DNA from: Saccoglossus kowalevskii
Lineage: Eukaryota; Hemichordata; Enteropneusta; Harrimaniidae
DNA length: 64,000 nucleotides
Assembly (NCBI RefSeq): GCF_000003605.2
Contig: NW_003154744.1
Coordinates: 66,109 to 130,108, forward strand
Direction of reading: 5' to 3'
Made by a program: the position numbers and the translations under genes. Below, in pieces: positions 1 to 11,400 of this stretch (position 1 is the stretch's first letter; every line of letters starts with the position of its first letter). The notes under the pieces were generated by a model. The model did no database searches. It was not told the DNA's origin and saw only the letters and a list, made by a program, of their open reading frames with translations.

Positions 1-541
1 AAATGCTTTGTCAGTTGTCATTCAAACTTGGTACATAGATTATACATGTTCGGATACATGTCCATGACGATTTATTTCGCAATTGGATCAAAGATGGTCG
101 ACTGGCAGGCATCTTGTTTTTGTTTTTTTATGCGGTATCTTGGACGTGCTCTGTCAGTTTTCATTCAAATTTGGCACATACATGTACTTTATACATGTTA
201 GGATGCATGTCCATGACAATTTGTTTCAAAATCTGGTCAAGGATGGCCGATTGACAGCCATCTGACTTTTTGGCCTTGCTACTATATTTCCACAATTTAT
301 GTACCATACATATCAGTGTGTTTCATAATCAGATCAAAGATGGCTGAATAACGGCTGTTTTTATTTTGGCTATATTACTATAACACGAAACAAGTGTTTT
401 GATGTAAATAAACAATCTGTTGTATACGCCACTTGGAACTCAAGTTTCAAGGACACGCTTGTGACAACCCCTCCACTTTAATATGACGAGCACAAAGAAA
501 ACTTAATGGGGACTGTGTCATTTTCAATGACTTGTTTTATA
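1..541 (-). mobile_element. Hairpin-ended repeat family, head part, inverted copy
   Basis: Bases about 300-541 are the reverse complement of 48133-48357 (shared motifs include GATCAAAGATGGCTGAATAA and GTAAATAAACAATCTG). Bases 1-300 hold two core units containing CATGTTAGGATACATGTCCATGAC-like text. The element runs off the left edge of the window. The head carries AATGGGGACT (505-514), one base different from the terminal AACGGGGACT of the full copy. Confidence 0.75.
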
Positions 542-1383
542 TATTTTGTGTCTATTATTTTGTAAAAATGTCTCAAACTATTTTTATTAAACTCGGTACA
601 AAGACAGTTCATGAAGTCCATCAAATATGGTAGCCAAGTTGTTGGTATAAATCGGTATATTTTGATTTGCTTTCTGATCAATCTTGCTATGATACTACCT
701 AATGTGTATTTGGTTGCACAATCCACTTAAATTATGTCAGACTTGTGTTTTCTTCCATCTTTGTATTGAATTTTCTGGCCTTCAGTTATCATTTTGTTCA
801 AAGTCACTTCATGCACATCATCCCACATTACATATACAAATTTCCCAAATAGTGACTTGATTTTCCATTAGGGGAACATTTCCGCAACCACATATCATGC
901 AGGTAACGGGGCAGCTGTTAATAAAATGCTGTATGGTGGCATTTCTGTTTCCAATATTGCTGCTGTTTTGTGGCCATTTCTGCAGAGATTTTGCCCTCAA
1001 TCTCACATTTGTTTTTTGCCTGTGTCTAGGTAGGGTTTCCTCTCTAGATGGTGGACATGTTTGTTTATTTTGTAGTACCATGTACCAATGTGTCGTTTAG
1101 TTTGTTTGACTACCCGTGTCAGACGAGATTGCTTTTGTATATATGTACCAGATATCTACACAAGTTGTAGAGCTATATATCATCTTGCACCTGGCTGTTA
1201 TTTATAATATAATATTTAAACTTCTTTTTTTTTTTTAATCATGTTTATATTTTTTTAAATTATTATTCACATCAGCCAATGCATGTAAGGCAGATACTGT
1301 AAACTTTTATTTTCACCTTATGGTATTTTTGCGAATTCATGATTTTATGCCTTTTACAAAGACAAAATTTCTTTGTTTCATAA

Positions 1384-2379
1384 GGCCACACAGATTTAAT
1401 TTTATGGATGACATCCTCTGGAGACCCCAAAACTAATGCGAGAGGGCGAAGACAAAAAAATCCTGCTAAAACCACAGGACTACGGAGCTGGGATTACGAA
1501 TTGAACCACAGAACACAGTGTATCAAAAACAAACAAACAAGAAGTCTTTATTTGTAGGAGGCACATGTTGATGTACACATCTCGTTCTGTATTACTGTCA
1601 CAGGTATCATCATCTTTGATTTTGAAAAGGCAAGAGAATAAGGCAGACGTTAGCTCAATAATACCGTAAAGAAAAACTTACTGTGTTGTATTGAAACAAA
1701 AAATTGAATTAAAAATGAACAATAAGTTTGTCAACAGCAACCTGGAAATTAACTTCTTTGACATTCAAACTACAGCTTTTAAAGTGATACTTCAACTATG
1801 TAACAAATTATAAGCGGCTCAATATTGAAAAAAAAACCACCAACAGAGAGTCAACAAAAATTTGGATGCAGAAAATTATGTACATGTATATTGCTGACTG
1901 TGTGTGCAAGCAAATTAAATGAAAATGAAAAAAAAATAATAAGAAACGCGGGACAGCCACTCTGTACAATATGTCCTTAAATGTTGTCTGGGCGAAACTC
2001 GCTTGCTGCTACCAATCTCTCGTATAGCTGTGTTAACGTTACATCTCCCTGGCCGACGTCAATTGCGTACTAGTCTACAACAATTTTTTCTGAGCTTTTA
2101 TGCTCACGTGTTTTGGTGGCGTGGTCGCCATGGTGGAATTCCCGGCAATGCAATACGCATGTGCAGAAGATCATTTACGACAAAATTGGCACGTTTGAGG
2201 TAGTCCAAAACGAATTTTACGACAAGCCAGCGCTTTGCGACAATATGAGTCAGCAAGTTTCGGACAGAAAACCGTTCTGTGGCGACTCGTCGTCTGAGAT
2301 TTTTTTTTTTTTTTTTTTGAGAACAGGCGAAAACTAATGCGCGCGCGGATGTCATCCATAAAATTAAGTCGGTGTGGCC
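1384..2379. mobile_element. Harbinger-like MITE, long copy (996 bp)
   Basis: Ends are inverted repeats of about 35 bp (GGCCACAC...TTTAATTTTATGGATGACATCC at the left, its complement at the right). A 3-bp TAA lies directly outside both ends, the TWA target duplication of PIF/Harbinger elements. The right half matches the short copy at 7507-7957 closely, but about 550 bp (roughly 1470-2040) is extra. No transposase frame is present. Confidence 0.8.
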
Positions 2380-2575
2380 TAACCAAGGGAAGTTTTCAAT
2401 GCTATAAAATTTTATGATTTTCACTGATTCTTGAAGTTCGCAAAAATTTGTCTTTTAAATTAAAATAGTTGACAGTAAATAGCATTTTGTGGATTTGTTG
2501 TACAGAATGAAAGATGAGTGCGCCCTCAACATATGAATACATTTTATGAGTTACTTTTGTTTTTATTATTACCAG

Positions 2576-2660
2576 AACAATGGGCCTCAACCAGACAGTA
2601 TATATTACCAAGTATTTAAGGACTGCGTGCAGAAAGCAGATGATTATTTCAGGAAGAGAG
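2576..2660 (+). CDS. PWWP3-like gene, first exon visible in window
   Basis: Bounded by TTATTACCAG on the left and GTAAAT on the right. It is 85 nt, starts in phase 0 and ends one base into a codon. It encodes NNGPQPDSIYYQVFKDC and a DDYFRKR end, helical in character. Earlier exons must lie before position 1; none was recognised in 1-2575, which is mostly mobile-element sequence. Confidence 0.75.
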
Positions 2661-5600
2661 GTAAATTGTGTGGTTTACATTAATTAACAGGGGTTAATCT
2701 GGCTGTCCCACACAAGCACTTTTGTCTGGGGCAACCTAAAGTGAAAAGCATGAAATAATATAGAAATCCTGCTATTACATAGTTTTGTGTTGTACCTGGT
2801 ACCTACATTTTTTTTCTGTTTTTAAAATATTTTGAAGAAGTTGTTTGAAAAGCATGGTCTAAGCATGATTTTGACTGTAGTTAAAGTCTTGTATATTGTA
2901 GATTTTACAGGTCATCTGTGGTTGACCTGTAGTCACACTGTTTTTTTGACCTATGGCGTTTCTGTTTTTCTGTGATAACACTCGCGCATAAAATGCATTG
3001 TGAATCGGTTTTGAGATGTATTTTGGCAGACAAATCAAAAAAGTTAATATTTTTTTTTATATTGTTTGAATTTTCATTAAAAAATTGTTCACATGTGGAT
3101 AAATATGAAATGCAGATATTGAGAAAAGTTTTGGTATAAAATGTCATACAAGGTTATCATCTGATATCACCTATTCGTAGATCTAGTTTATGCGAGTGGT
3201 GTCATGGGCTGTATTATCTATGAACTGTAAGTGAGTTGATACAAAACTTACAATTTTGACAAGAAGGAATAAAAGTACCTGTATTGATATTATTCTTATT
3301 CATTCAGGTCTTGGTAGCGCTATTAGTGTCAAGGAATTCTTTATGGAAGGTAGGTTGTGAGGTTCATATTAAAATCAATTTAAATGATCATTCCCAAGTA
3401 TAAATATAAATAGACTTGTAATCTATTGATTAATTTCTCAGAAGTCATTGTGTTGCCTTAAGCACATTTATAATTCCCTCATTTTATTGCAGATATCCAC
3501 AAACAAAATCAAATTAGCATAAGTTTACAGAGCTTTGGAAATTGAACTTCATTTACTAACTAACTTACCCACATATCTGTCAACTTGCAGTGTTGGTTAT
3601 TTATTGCCAGTGAGAAAAAGCAATATTTAAGAACAATAACAGTATTTCGCCTAATGAGTCAACTGGTTTGTTTGTAGATATTACAAGAGTGCCAATGGAT
3701 CTACCATTTTTAAATGAACTGCCAGGAACATTGGTGGAAAACCAATCAACTGATGAGGAACTTAAAAAAGATGAGGAAAGTAAATCTTCCTGTGAGAACA
3801 CACAACCTCGAAGGTTAGTATGGTGGCTGCAGCTCAATCGTTTACTTATAATTCGTTCATCTATTCTCCATCCAAGTTTTATTTTAGAACCCTGTGGACC
3901 AAATCTGTTGCATTCTTTGCATGTGCCCAGTACTTTATCTGGGACATATGCACATGCAGTGGTTTACTGACAGATTCAATTTTTGAAAATGTGAAATCTT
4001 ATGCTTGCTTTGTCAGTTTTTGTTTAAATTTGGTACATACATTAAAATACATGTTAAGATATATGTCTATGACATTTTGTTTTGCGATCAGATCTGGCAG
4101 CCATCTTGTTTTTTTGGAAAATGTGGTATCTTGGACAGGATTTGATACAAACATTATAAATGTTCATGAGAATTTGTTTCGTGTTCGAATCCAAAATGAC
4201 CAACTGGCAGCCATCTTGTTTTTTTCAAAATGTATTGTTGACATGTTTTTTTTTCTCTTCAAATTGTACGTGTTAGGATACATGTCCATGACAATTAGCT
4301 GCACTATCAGGTTAAAGATGGTTAACTGCCTGCAATCTTGCTTTTTTACCATACTACTAGGTATATCTCTGTACATGAGCCCGGACAAAGGAAATTTTAG
4401 TTGTTATTAAAAATACATCAAGGTTTACTCAGATTTATAATGCAGTTTCTTGAGTATGTATGAGACATAGTTTGGTTGCACTTGTGTACTAAGATTTAAG
4501 ACATGGGACAATGGAAGTTTTCAGTTATCAGTACAATACTACTTTATGATGAGTTGTACCCACATAGAGTACACATTAATTCAATTGTTTGCAGATATTC
4601 CATGTATTATTTTAACACGAGTCTTTTATATATTAAATGACGGGGACTGTGGCATGTTAACAATGATTTGCGTTATCACAGAATATATTTATTTTTTTAG
4701 CCATCTATATATTCATAGTTTTGTGGATAATACATCAAATATAATTACGTTAGGAATTATTGAGGCAATGCATGTTTTCGCACAATCTAAGAAATATGTA
4801 CATGTATTAGCAGTGGGCAGACAAGAGTCTGAAATGTTGTCATGTGTTAATGACACATTCAAATTTTAGCAAACAACTGCAGCTATAAATTTAAATTATT
4901 GTAATTCCCCATGCTATTTACGGCTGCTAATTTACAACGATATTGCCGCATTTTGAGCTACCATTATCGCTTGCATAGAAATATCAAAATTGAATATACC
5001 GCTTATTACATTGAACTGTTATGAATAGATAAATATATAGATAGATATATATATATATTCCAGTACGTATTTAAGTGTTGGTTATTATTTTTTGAATAGA
5101 GGAACAGCGTTTTTGCGAAGAGTTCAGAAACTGATTAATTTTATTACCAAAAGCAAGGAACTAGAGGTTAGTGGTTGTGAATGTGAACATCATTTAAATA
5201 ATTAAAAGTTATTGGAAATTGTATGGCATTGACTTACTTTATGTCTTGTATGCTTGGCGTAATTTGAACTGTTGTCATCAGTGATAATCAACAGGAGCTA
5301 TAATTGTTATTCCTGATTGTCTGTGTGCTTGGACTCAGTGTGTCCATGAGTGTAGCATAGCTGACAGGTACAGTACAGTCCAAATGTAATCTTAACAGTG
5401 AGCTAGCTTTCAGTAATCTGCCTAATTATGTCTGTCATATTAGTATTTTACTAATACTACCAAGAGTAAGTTTAAAATATTAGTGACTGTGTTTCTCACT
5501 CTAAACCTTGTAAGTTTTTTTAAACAGTTCAAATTCCGTTGATAGCTAGCTTGAACGTCAATTTATCCTCAGACTGTTCTGTGTAGGCCATATGATACAA

Positions 5601-8493
5601 GAATCAACTTTTGTCGTGCAATGTTGTTAGTTGGAGATTTGTTGCCAATGTGTTGTAGTATGTTGATAGAACTAGAGACATGCTCTATTCTTGCAACAAG
5701 TTGCATGTTGTTGATGTCAACTTGCAACATTGCATGCAACATTTGTTGTGAACAAAAGTTGTAGCTTGTTGATCCGTGTATTGTAGTCTTTATTTAGATC
5801 ATATCTAATGCAGTGTATGAACTACTGAAAAATACTTTATTTTAGCTGGAATAAATTTTCGGTGAAATGACTCTTTGGCTGTTTTGTACGGAGTTTATTT
5901 TCACTGATTGTTTATGAGTTGATTGTAAAATATAGGAAAAAAAGTATATTTGCTTGATTTTATTTCCACTGAATAATTCCTTCAGCGAAAAAAAAAGAAA
6001 TTGAAAGGATTTTACAGTATGACATGTCTGTGATTAGTATAGGTTTGTCATAATACCGGTACATACCAGAACTAACATCAGTTATGTATTCACAGGAGAT
6101 GCTGATTGGTGTATATCACGGTACAATACCAAATAGACGTCACCATGTATGGCATAAAGGACCTCCCTCAGAGAGGAAAAAACTCAAGGACAATGTATTT
6201 GGGCCTGTCATTGAAGAATATCAGGTATAGACCATTAGTGAATTTATATGTATTTTTATAGTATTTAATGAGTAATGATAAATCATAATATCGCTATGAA
6301 CAAAAAAGAACCATCTGGAGAGACTGTTTATAATGACTGAAGGACACTGCACAAAATAATGCATTTAAGCTCAAGTTGTTTAATACTGTAGAATAATTTA
6401 TTTTCGCTTGGAATTTATTTTCGCTATTTTCGCTGAAGGGATGATTCAGTGAAAATAAAATCCAGCGAATATACCTTTTTTCCTATATTTCACATTAAAC
6501 TCATCAAAAATCAGTGAAAATAAATTCCATACAAAACGTCCAAAAAGCCTTTTCAGCGAAAATAAAGTATTCCACAGTATGTTTCTCTTTTTCAATAATG
6601 AGAATATAGAACATGGAGGATTTTGAGTGGCTGTAAAACTCTAAACTCTTTATCATATTTATTTATATATACATATATAATACACTGTACATCACAAAAG
6701 ACAAATGACCATCAGTAACAAGTCATGAAAGTAGAATCAAGGGGCTGTCTATGAGCTGGGGATTCAGTAAACATGCATGTACATCTAATAGGTGTTTTTT
6801 ATTTTTCATGTAGCAAGAAGCTTTGATTAATCACTTTCAAAACCTCTATAAGAAGTGCATGGCAGAGGATGACTCTTTTGTTAGCATTGGATATATCTTG
6901 GAAGTGTGGATTCCTGAGGTATAGTTACAATGTTTCAGTTAATTGATGCAGTTACGCTCGTGCTGATGTCGTGTGTGATTCACATGAGTCATTTGGTGGA
7001 TGTTACTGCAAATGGAGATGCTGAATTGTTCGACATCTGTTTACGAACATAGAGGAAAACATGGAAATACAAAAATGACCACGCCTGTATTTCAGAAACC
7101 AAGTCCACTTTTGCGAAACCACACCCAAATTGTAATTTGATGTTCAATATAATTTGAAGTTCTGTTAACTGTTAATTCAACATCGAGTTCCAATTTGGGC
7201 ATGCAAAAGTGGTCGTGGTCTCAAAAATATGGTCGTGATCATTTCTTTAACTCAATGTTTTCATAACTCGATGTTCATAACTCGATGTCCATAACTCGAA
7301 CAATTAAAAATCCCATGCAAATGACTCTCTAGTTGTTTTGAGACTCCGTTTTCCCTGACCCTAAAAGAACAAAAATGTATAGCCAAAAATAACTTGTGTG
7401 AATATTTAAATTTAAATTGATTTATGGTCCTGAGAATGCATCCATTTTTCGGTAATTTACAAATATAAATATTTATAGTACTGATTGTATGCCAAATTTA
7501 TGATTAGGCTACACTGATTTAATTTTATGGATGACATCCTCTGGAGACCCCAAAACTAATGCGAGAGGGCGAAAAAAAAAAAAAAAATTGCCAAAAAAAA
7601 AATCCCGACAAATCCCTGGCCGACGTCAATTGCGTACCAGTCAACAACAATCCCTCCATTTTTTCTCTGAACTTTTATGCTTATGTATTTTGGTGGCGTA
7701 GTCGCCATGTTGGAATTCCCGGCAACGCAATACGCATGTGCAGAAGATCATTTACGACAAAATTGGCACGTTTGGAGGTAGTCCAAAACGAGTTTTACGA
7801 CAAGCCAGCGCTTTGCGACAATATGAGTCGGCAAGTTCCGGACAGGAAACCGATATGTGGAGACTCGTCGTCGGAATTTTTTGTTGTTTTTTTGTTGAGA
7901 ACAGGCTAAAACTAATGCGCGCGTGGATGTCATCCATAAAATTAAGTCGGTGTGGCCTTACTTGAACATTGGTCAAGATTGAAAATCTAGTTAGATTCAA
8001 GCAGTGAAGTAAAAGTGAAAGTCCCCTGAAAATAAACTCAAATAAATCAAAAAGTGACGGTAAATAAACCTCCCTTTTTTGCTATATTTACTTATTCTCT
8101 GTTTTAACACTTCAACAGACAGCCATTCAGTACCCTAAATATGCATAGCTACACCTCCATAAATCTTCACACTGCACTTCATGAAGGATTTTAAAAACAG
8201 TTGTAATATCAAACTTTTAGTCATTGTCAATAATCAACATTTTTTGCCATTTATAAATGATTGATGCTTTCTTTTTGTAGGCTTTGATATTTGCAATCCA
8301 AAAAGTAGATCGTCTCAGCAAACTTGAAGCAATTCAGAAATTTAACAGCGATTCGTCCATTCCAAAGTATCGATACAGCAAAGATGAAGTCCCTGTGTTA
8401 ATCATGACGCAGGAAGAACGACAAGAAAACATCAAGCGAGCAGCGCATGCTTGTGGATTTCCCGAAGACTTTTTGATGACAAGTAGTGCATAG
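2576..8493 (+). CDS. PWWP3A/B (MUM1)-like protein, C-terminal part, seven exons
   Basis: Seven exons (2576-2660, 3308-3349, 3678-3813, 5100-5166, 6096-6224, 6814-6918, 8281-8493) join at AG/GT borders in one frame, giving 777 nt: 258 codons and a TAG stop. The product is charged and soluble, with no signal peptide or membrane segment. The end, with a PEALIFAIQKVD segment followed by a KYRYSKDE-type stretch, resembles the conserved C-terminal region of PWWP3A/PWWP3B (MUM1 and MUM1L1), chromatin-associated proteins linked in vertebrates to the DNA damage response. The diagnostic PWWP domain is not in the window and would lie upstream of position 2576, so the gene is 5'-incomplete here. An acidic low-complexity stretch (about residues 63-80) sits mid-way. 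The gene converges on the receptor gene that ends at 18985. Family assignment is from recognition of the C-terminal motif and is moderately sure; the exon chain itself is firm. Confidence 0.72.
3308..3349 (+). CDS. PWWP3-like gene, 42-nt exon
   Basis: A micro-exon between CATTCAG and GTAGGT. It enters and leaves in phase 1 and encodes GLGSAISVKEFFME. Its length is a multiple of three, so skipping it would keep the frame. Confidence 0.72.
3678..3813 (+). CDS. PWWP3-like gene, 136-nt exon
   Basis: Acceptor TTTGTAG, donor GTTAGT; enters in phase 1 and leaves in phase 2. It encodes DITRVPMDLPFLNELPG followed by an acidic/serine-rich linker (DEELKKDEESKSS). The linker looks disordered. Confidence 0.75.
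3850..4400 (-). repeat. Core units of the hairpin-ended repeat family, decayed
   Basis: It contains the same core text as 48950-49500 in reverse orientation: a GGACATATGCACATGCAGTG segment and repeated 'ACTGGCAGCCATCTTGTTTT' segments at about 4095, 4200 and 4320. It lies in an intron of the PWWP3-like gene and creates a spurious 196-codon frame. Confidence 0.7.
5100..5166 (+). CDS. PWWP3-like gene, 67-nt exon
   Basis: Acceptor TTTTGAATAG, donor GTTAGT; phase 2 in, phase 0 out. It encodes RGTAFLRRVQKLINFITKSK and LE, a basic amphipathic helix. Confidence 0.75.
5600..5775. repeat. TTG/CAA-rich inverted-repeat remnant
   Basis: The stretch contains GCAACAAGTTGCATGTTGTT and TCAACTTGCAACATTGCATG, which can fold back on each other. 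It looks like a decayed MITE in a PWWP3-like intron; ends could not be defined. Confidence 0.35.
5823..6019 (-). mobile_element. TACTGTA-ended MITE, reverse copy
   Basis: A 197-bp element whose sequence matches the reverse complement of 6384-6579 along its length (shared ends TACTG...AATACTTTATTTT and a shared TATAGGAAAAAA centre). It lies in the intron before the exon at 6096-6224. Confidence 0.8.
6096..6224 (+). CDS. PWWP3-like gene, 129-nt exon
   Basis: Acceptor TTCACAG, donor GTATAG, phase 0 on both sides (43 codons), so it can be skipped without a frameshift. It encodes EMLIGVYHGTIPNRRHHVW and a charged KGPPSERKKLKD region. Inverted copies of one MITE lie in the introns on either side (5823-6019 and 6384-6579). 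Confidence 0.78.
6384..6579 (+). mobile_element. TACTGTA-ended MITE, forward copy
   Basis: A 196-bp element with imperfect terminal inverted repeats of about 26 bp (TACTGTAGAATAATTTATTT at the left; complement at the right). It lies in the intron after the exon at 6096-6224. A fragment of the same family is visible at about 30340-30390 (TTTTATTTTCACTGAATCA). Confidence 0.8.
6814..6918 (+). CDS. PWWP3-like gene, 105-nt exon
   Basis: Acceptor TTTTCATGTAG, donor GTATAG, phase 0 on both sides. It encodes QEALINHFQNLYKKC, then SFVSIGYILEVWIPE. The last three residues begin the conserved PEALIFAI motif completed by the next exon. Confidence 0.78.
7073..7245. repeat. Fold-back inverted repeat
   Basis: Arms of about 57 bp (7073-7132 and 7190-7245) are imperfect reverse complements, sharing CCACTTTTGC and CCCAAATTG, with a loop of about 57 bases. 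A short array of CATAACTCGATGT units (7262-7300) follows directly. Confidence 0.6.
7507..7957. mobile_element. Harbinger-like MITE, short copy (451 bp)
   Basis: Same terminal inverted repeats and same orientation as the copy at 1384-2379, flanked by TTA on both sides (target duplication). It is non-coding and sits in the last intron of the PWWP3-like gene. The inverted ends share TTTTATGGATGACATCC. Confidence 0.85.
8281..8493 (+). CDS. PWWP3-like gene, terminal coding exon
   Basis: Acceptor TTCTTTTTGTAG; 71 codons including the TAG stop at 8491-8493. It encodes ALIFAIQKVDRLSKLEAIQ, KYRYSKDEVPVLIMTQEER and a tail ending in FLMTSSA. The hydrophobic ALIFAI plus a following basic/aromatic stretch is the part that most resembles the PWWP3A/B C-terminus. 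Confidence 0.8.
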   Translation, partial: ALIFAIQKVDRLSKLEAIQKFNSDSSIPKYRYSKDEVPVLIMTQEERQENIKRAAHACGFPEDFLMTSSA

Positions 8494-11400
8494 CTGACAT
8501 TATTCTTCATAAATTATTTTTACCAAAGTCATTAACAATACAAGTAAAGTTGAGATCCTGTTTTTCTGTTTAGTTGCATCATTGAAACTGCAGTTTAGTA
8601 TTGACTTTTGATTCCACTGTAGCAATTATGCATTGTCAATGTTTCTTCTTCTTATGCATAGAAGAAAAAAAACAGAGTTGTCAAAGGCAATTGTTGGGAA
8701 TTCTTCCCAGTCATCGACTATTATTTATTATACATTTGCTGAACTTGTATGTCTGCTTTGCACCATTCTTCTCATCATTTGAAGCAACAATATCAGGAAA
8801 GATTCTAACTATGCAACTCTATTGTTACTGAGTAACATTTTCACGGACCATGCTTGACCCATAATCCTTTGCTGGATAATCAAGTTGGTTGACTACATAA
8901 TAATGATGAAAAGTTGAATATCTAGAGAATGGAGTGAAAAGTGATATATATAAAAAAAAAAAATGTAAATTGCATTCTTCTACATTTGTGGAGCCCCCTC
9001 ATCTTGGAGCATTATGTTGTTTTCCCGGTGTTCTCCATTAATGTTGATTATTTCATCTATGGTACAATTCAGATTCTAGGTTTACCCTGTATCTCTGCAG
9101 TGGACAGTTACAAGGCATCTGTAATTTAGTGACAGGTTCAACCGTGGCCAGCAATTGTTCTGTGTGTTAGTATGGGGATGCATTAAATGATCTGCTTGGT
9201 ATATGTATGCTCACAATTCAGTAAGGTATTACCTGTCGGTGATGCTGGATCATACATACATGCATTCAGTGTTTTATAATTTCCTCTTAATCCAACTGCA
9301 TTCTTTCAGTAATTTAGTTTTGTTCCTGGATTTGTCAACACTAACTTGAGAGATTTTCCCCTGTTAGATATCATTCTTATAAAAATGTTTCCAAATTATG
9401 AAACTGTTTGTTATTGAGCAAAATGTGGATGCATATACCACAATCTTAATGAGTTAACTGTTCTATTATGTATATATGCTGTCTAAGCTACTGGCATAAC
9501 CCAGCCTAAAAAAAAAATTGATATTCAATGAATTATATTTCCAGCATCAGTTAAATAATTTAAAATTAATTTAAAATAGATTTCTTTTGTCAAAAATAAC
9601 TTTACGTTGTCAAGATTATGGAATATATGCAAAGACTTCCAGCTTAGAATATTTCATCTTTACCTTCAATGTTTGCAGTATGTTTTTGTATTTGACCCAT
9701 TTTTGTAGAATTATTTTTTTTTTTATCACCCAGAATTTACAAGACAGTTGATAGACTATTATTTTTTTTTTGTATGACACTTCAAGAGGCTGATTATGAA
9801 AATACCTGTGTGGTGCTTGCCACAACAGGCATGCAAAGTATTAGGAACTGAAACTACAGCCGTGTGGCTTGTACTGATGTCTAGATGTTTGACACTGGCA
9901 GCAGTGTGTCGAATGTTGATATGTACAATATCTTTTTATTGGATTATTAGAGGATTTTGTATTAATCAGCATTTTAGATCGCATTTGGGGCAGGGAGAAA
10001 ATTTGACATACTTTTTTTATAATGTATTTGTGTACCCTATGCAATCTTATTGATATTCTGAATATGTCATTTAAATTCACACAGTTAAGCTTTGCCTGTA
10101 TTGAATTGCTTAAAATTCCTTTCATTTGTTAATATTAATAATATATCTGACATTCCTTGACCAATCAAATGCAAAATTTACACATGATGCCACATACCTG
10201 TATATGCACACTTAATGATCCAATTCAAAATGGTTAAATGGTAATCATTTTTGCCATTCTTCCCCCAGATCTTGGTCAGTCATGGACGTGTATTATTTAT
10301 GGCCATTAACTAGACCTGGAGTATGTCATTTTGTTTAACAGATTCAAAATGGCTGACTGGTAGACAGTTTTTTTTGATTGATTGCAATCTTTATAACTAC
10401 AATACACATGTCACACATATTGACATCCCTTTCGAGTTCTGATTCACAATGCTTGACTAGTTTTGTATATGTTACTTCAACAATGGAGACTTCACTCAGT
10501 ATTTTGAGTGTGACAAATGCAGTCCATGCCAAACCTCATGCGACAAAGAACCTGCGACCTACAGGTAAACTAATGTAATGACACATCAAGATAGTTCTGT
10601 ATTATAATTGCTTGGACATCTTTGTTAATTTAGTGTCTGATTTAATTGTATTTGCAGAAATAAATTTGTTTGCATGATACTAAAGTGGTCAATACTTTGA
10701 CATATAAGGGAGGCATATTTCATGCGTTCAGTCACAGTATAGTCTGGCGTCTTTATAGTAAAATATGTACAGACTTTGCATGGACCCTATGCGGTCTACA
10801 TGTGGATAGCTAAAATCAAGTCTTTTATGGGCTTTCTGCTATTTGGTTATGGACTCCTTGCAACCAGTCGAGTTGTTCTTTGGTCTCAGTTTGAATGGTT
10901 TCCATCTGAATAGCCAGTCATACAGGAATTTCAAAAATCAGTTACAGCCTTGAAATTTGGCCTTTTTACCTTGCCCGTACCATCAAAGATGGAAGGGAAA
11001 GGTATATTAAGGGAAAGATTTTGTCCGGCGTTGTCGTCGTCGTCGTTGTCGTCGTTAATAATTGTTATTGTGTGCATGATAACTTTACTAATTCTATTCC
11101 AAACTTCATCAAACTTGGTCACCTTGTTCATCAGTATAAAGTCTTCCCTGAGTTTAGACAACAGATGTCCTGTATGAAAATATCATGCAAAAATTGAGAA
11201 AAACTGATAAAATATTTCGACTGTTTCTACTTGACTGATCACTGGTGATACACATCAAAGGTCACTGATCTCAGTGGAAATATGCATTGTTGTATGTGTT
11301 CAATGAAGCAAATGATTTATCTTGTAATAATATCCTTGGTAATGTATCTCAGAATCCCTTACTGGGTTTCAAAACCAACTCATGGAGAGATTGCACAGTC

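Noticed and set aside
1465-1505. tRNA-like or SINE box B (GGTTCAATTCGTAATCC on the minus strand)
   Set aside because: It does not match the GGTTCGANNCC form, has no box A at the right distance and no cloverleaf could be drawn.
3820-4410. 196-codon plus-strand frame
   Set aside because: It is made of core units of the hairpin-ended repeat family and overlaps a confirmed exon/intron border at 3813.
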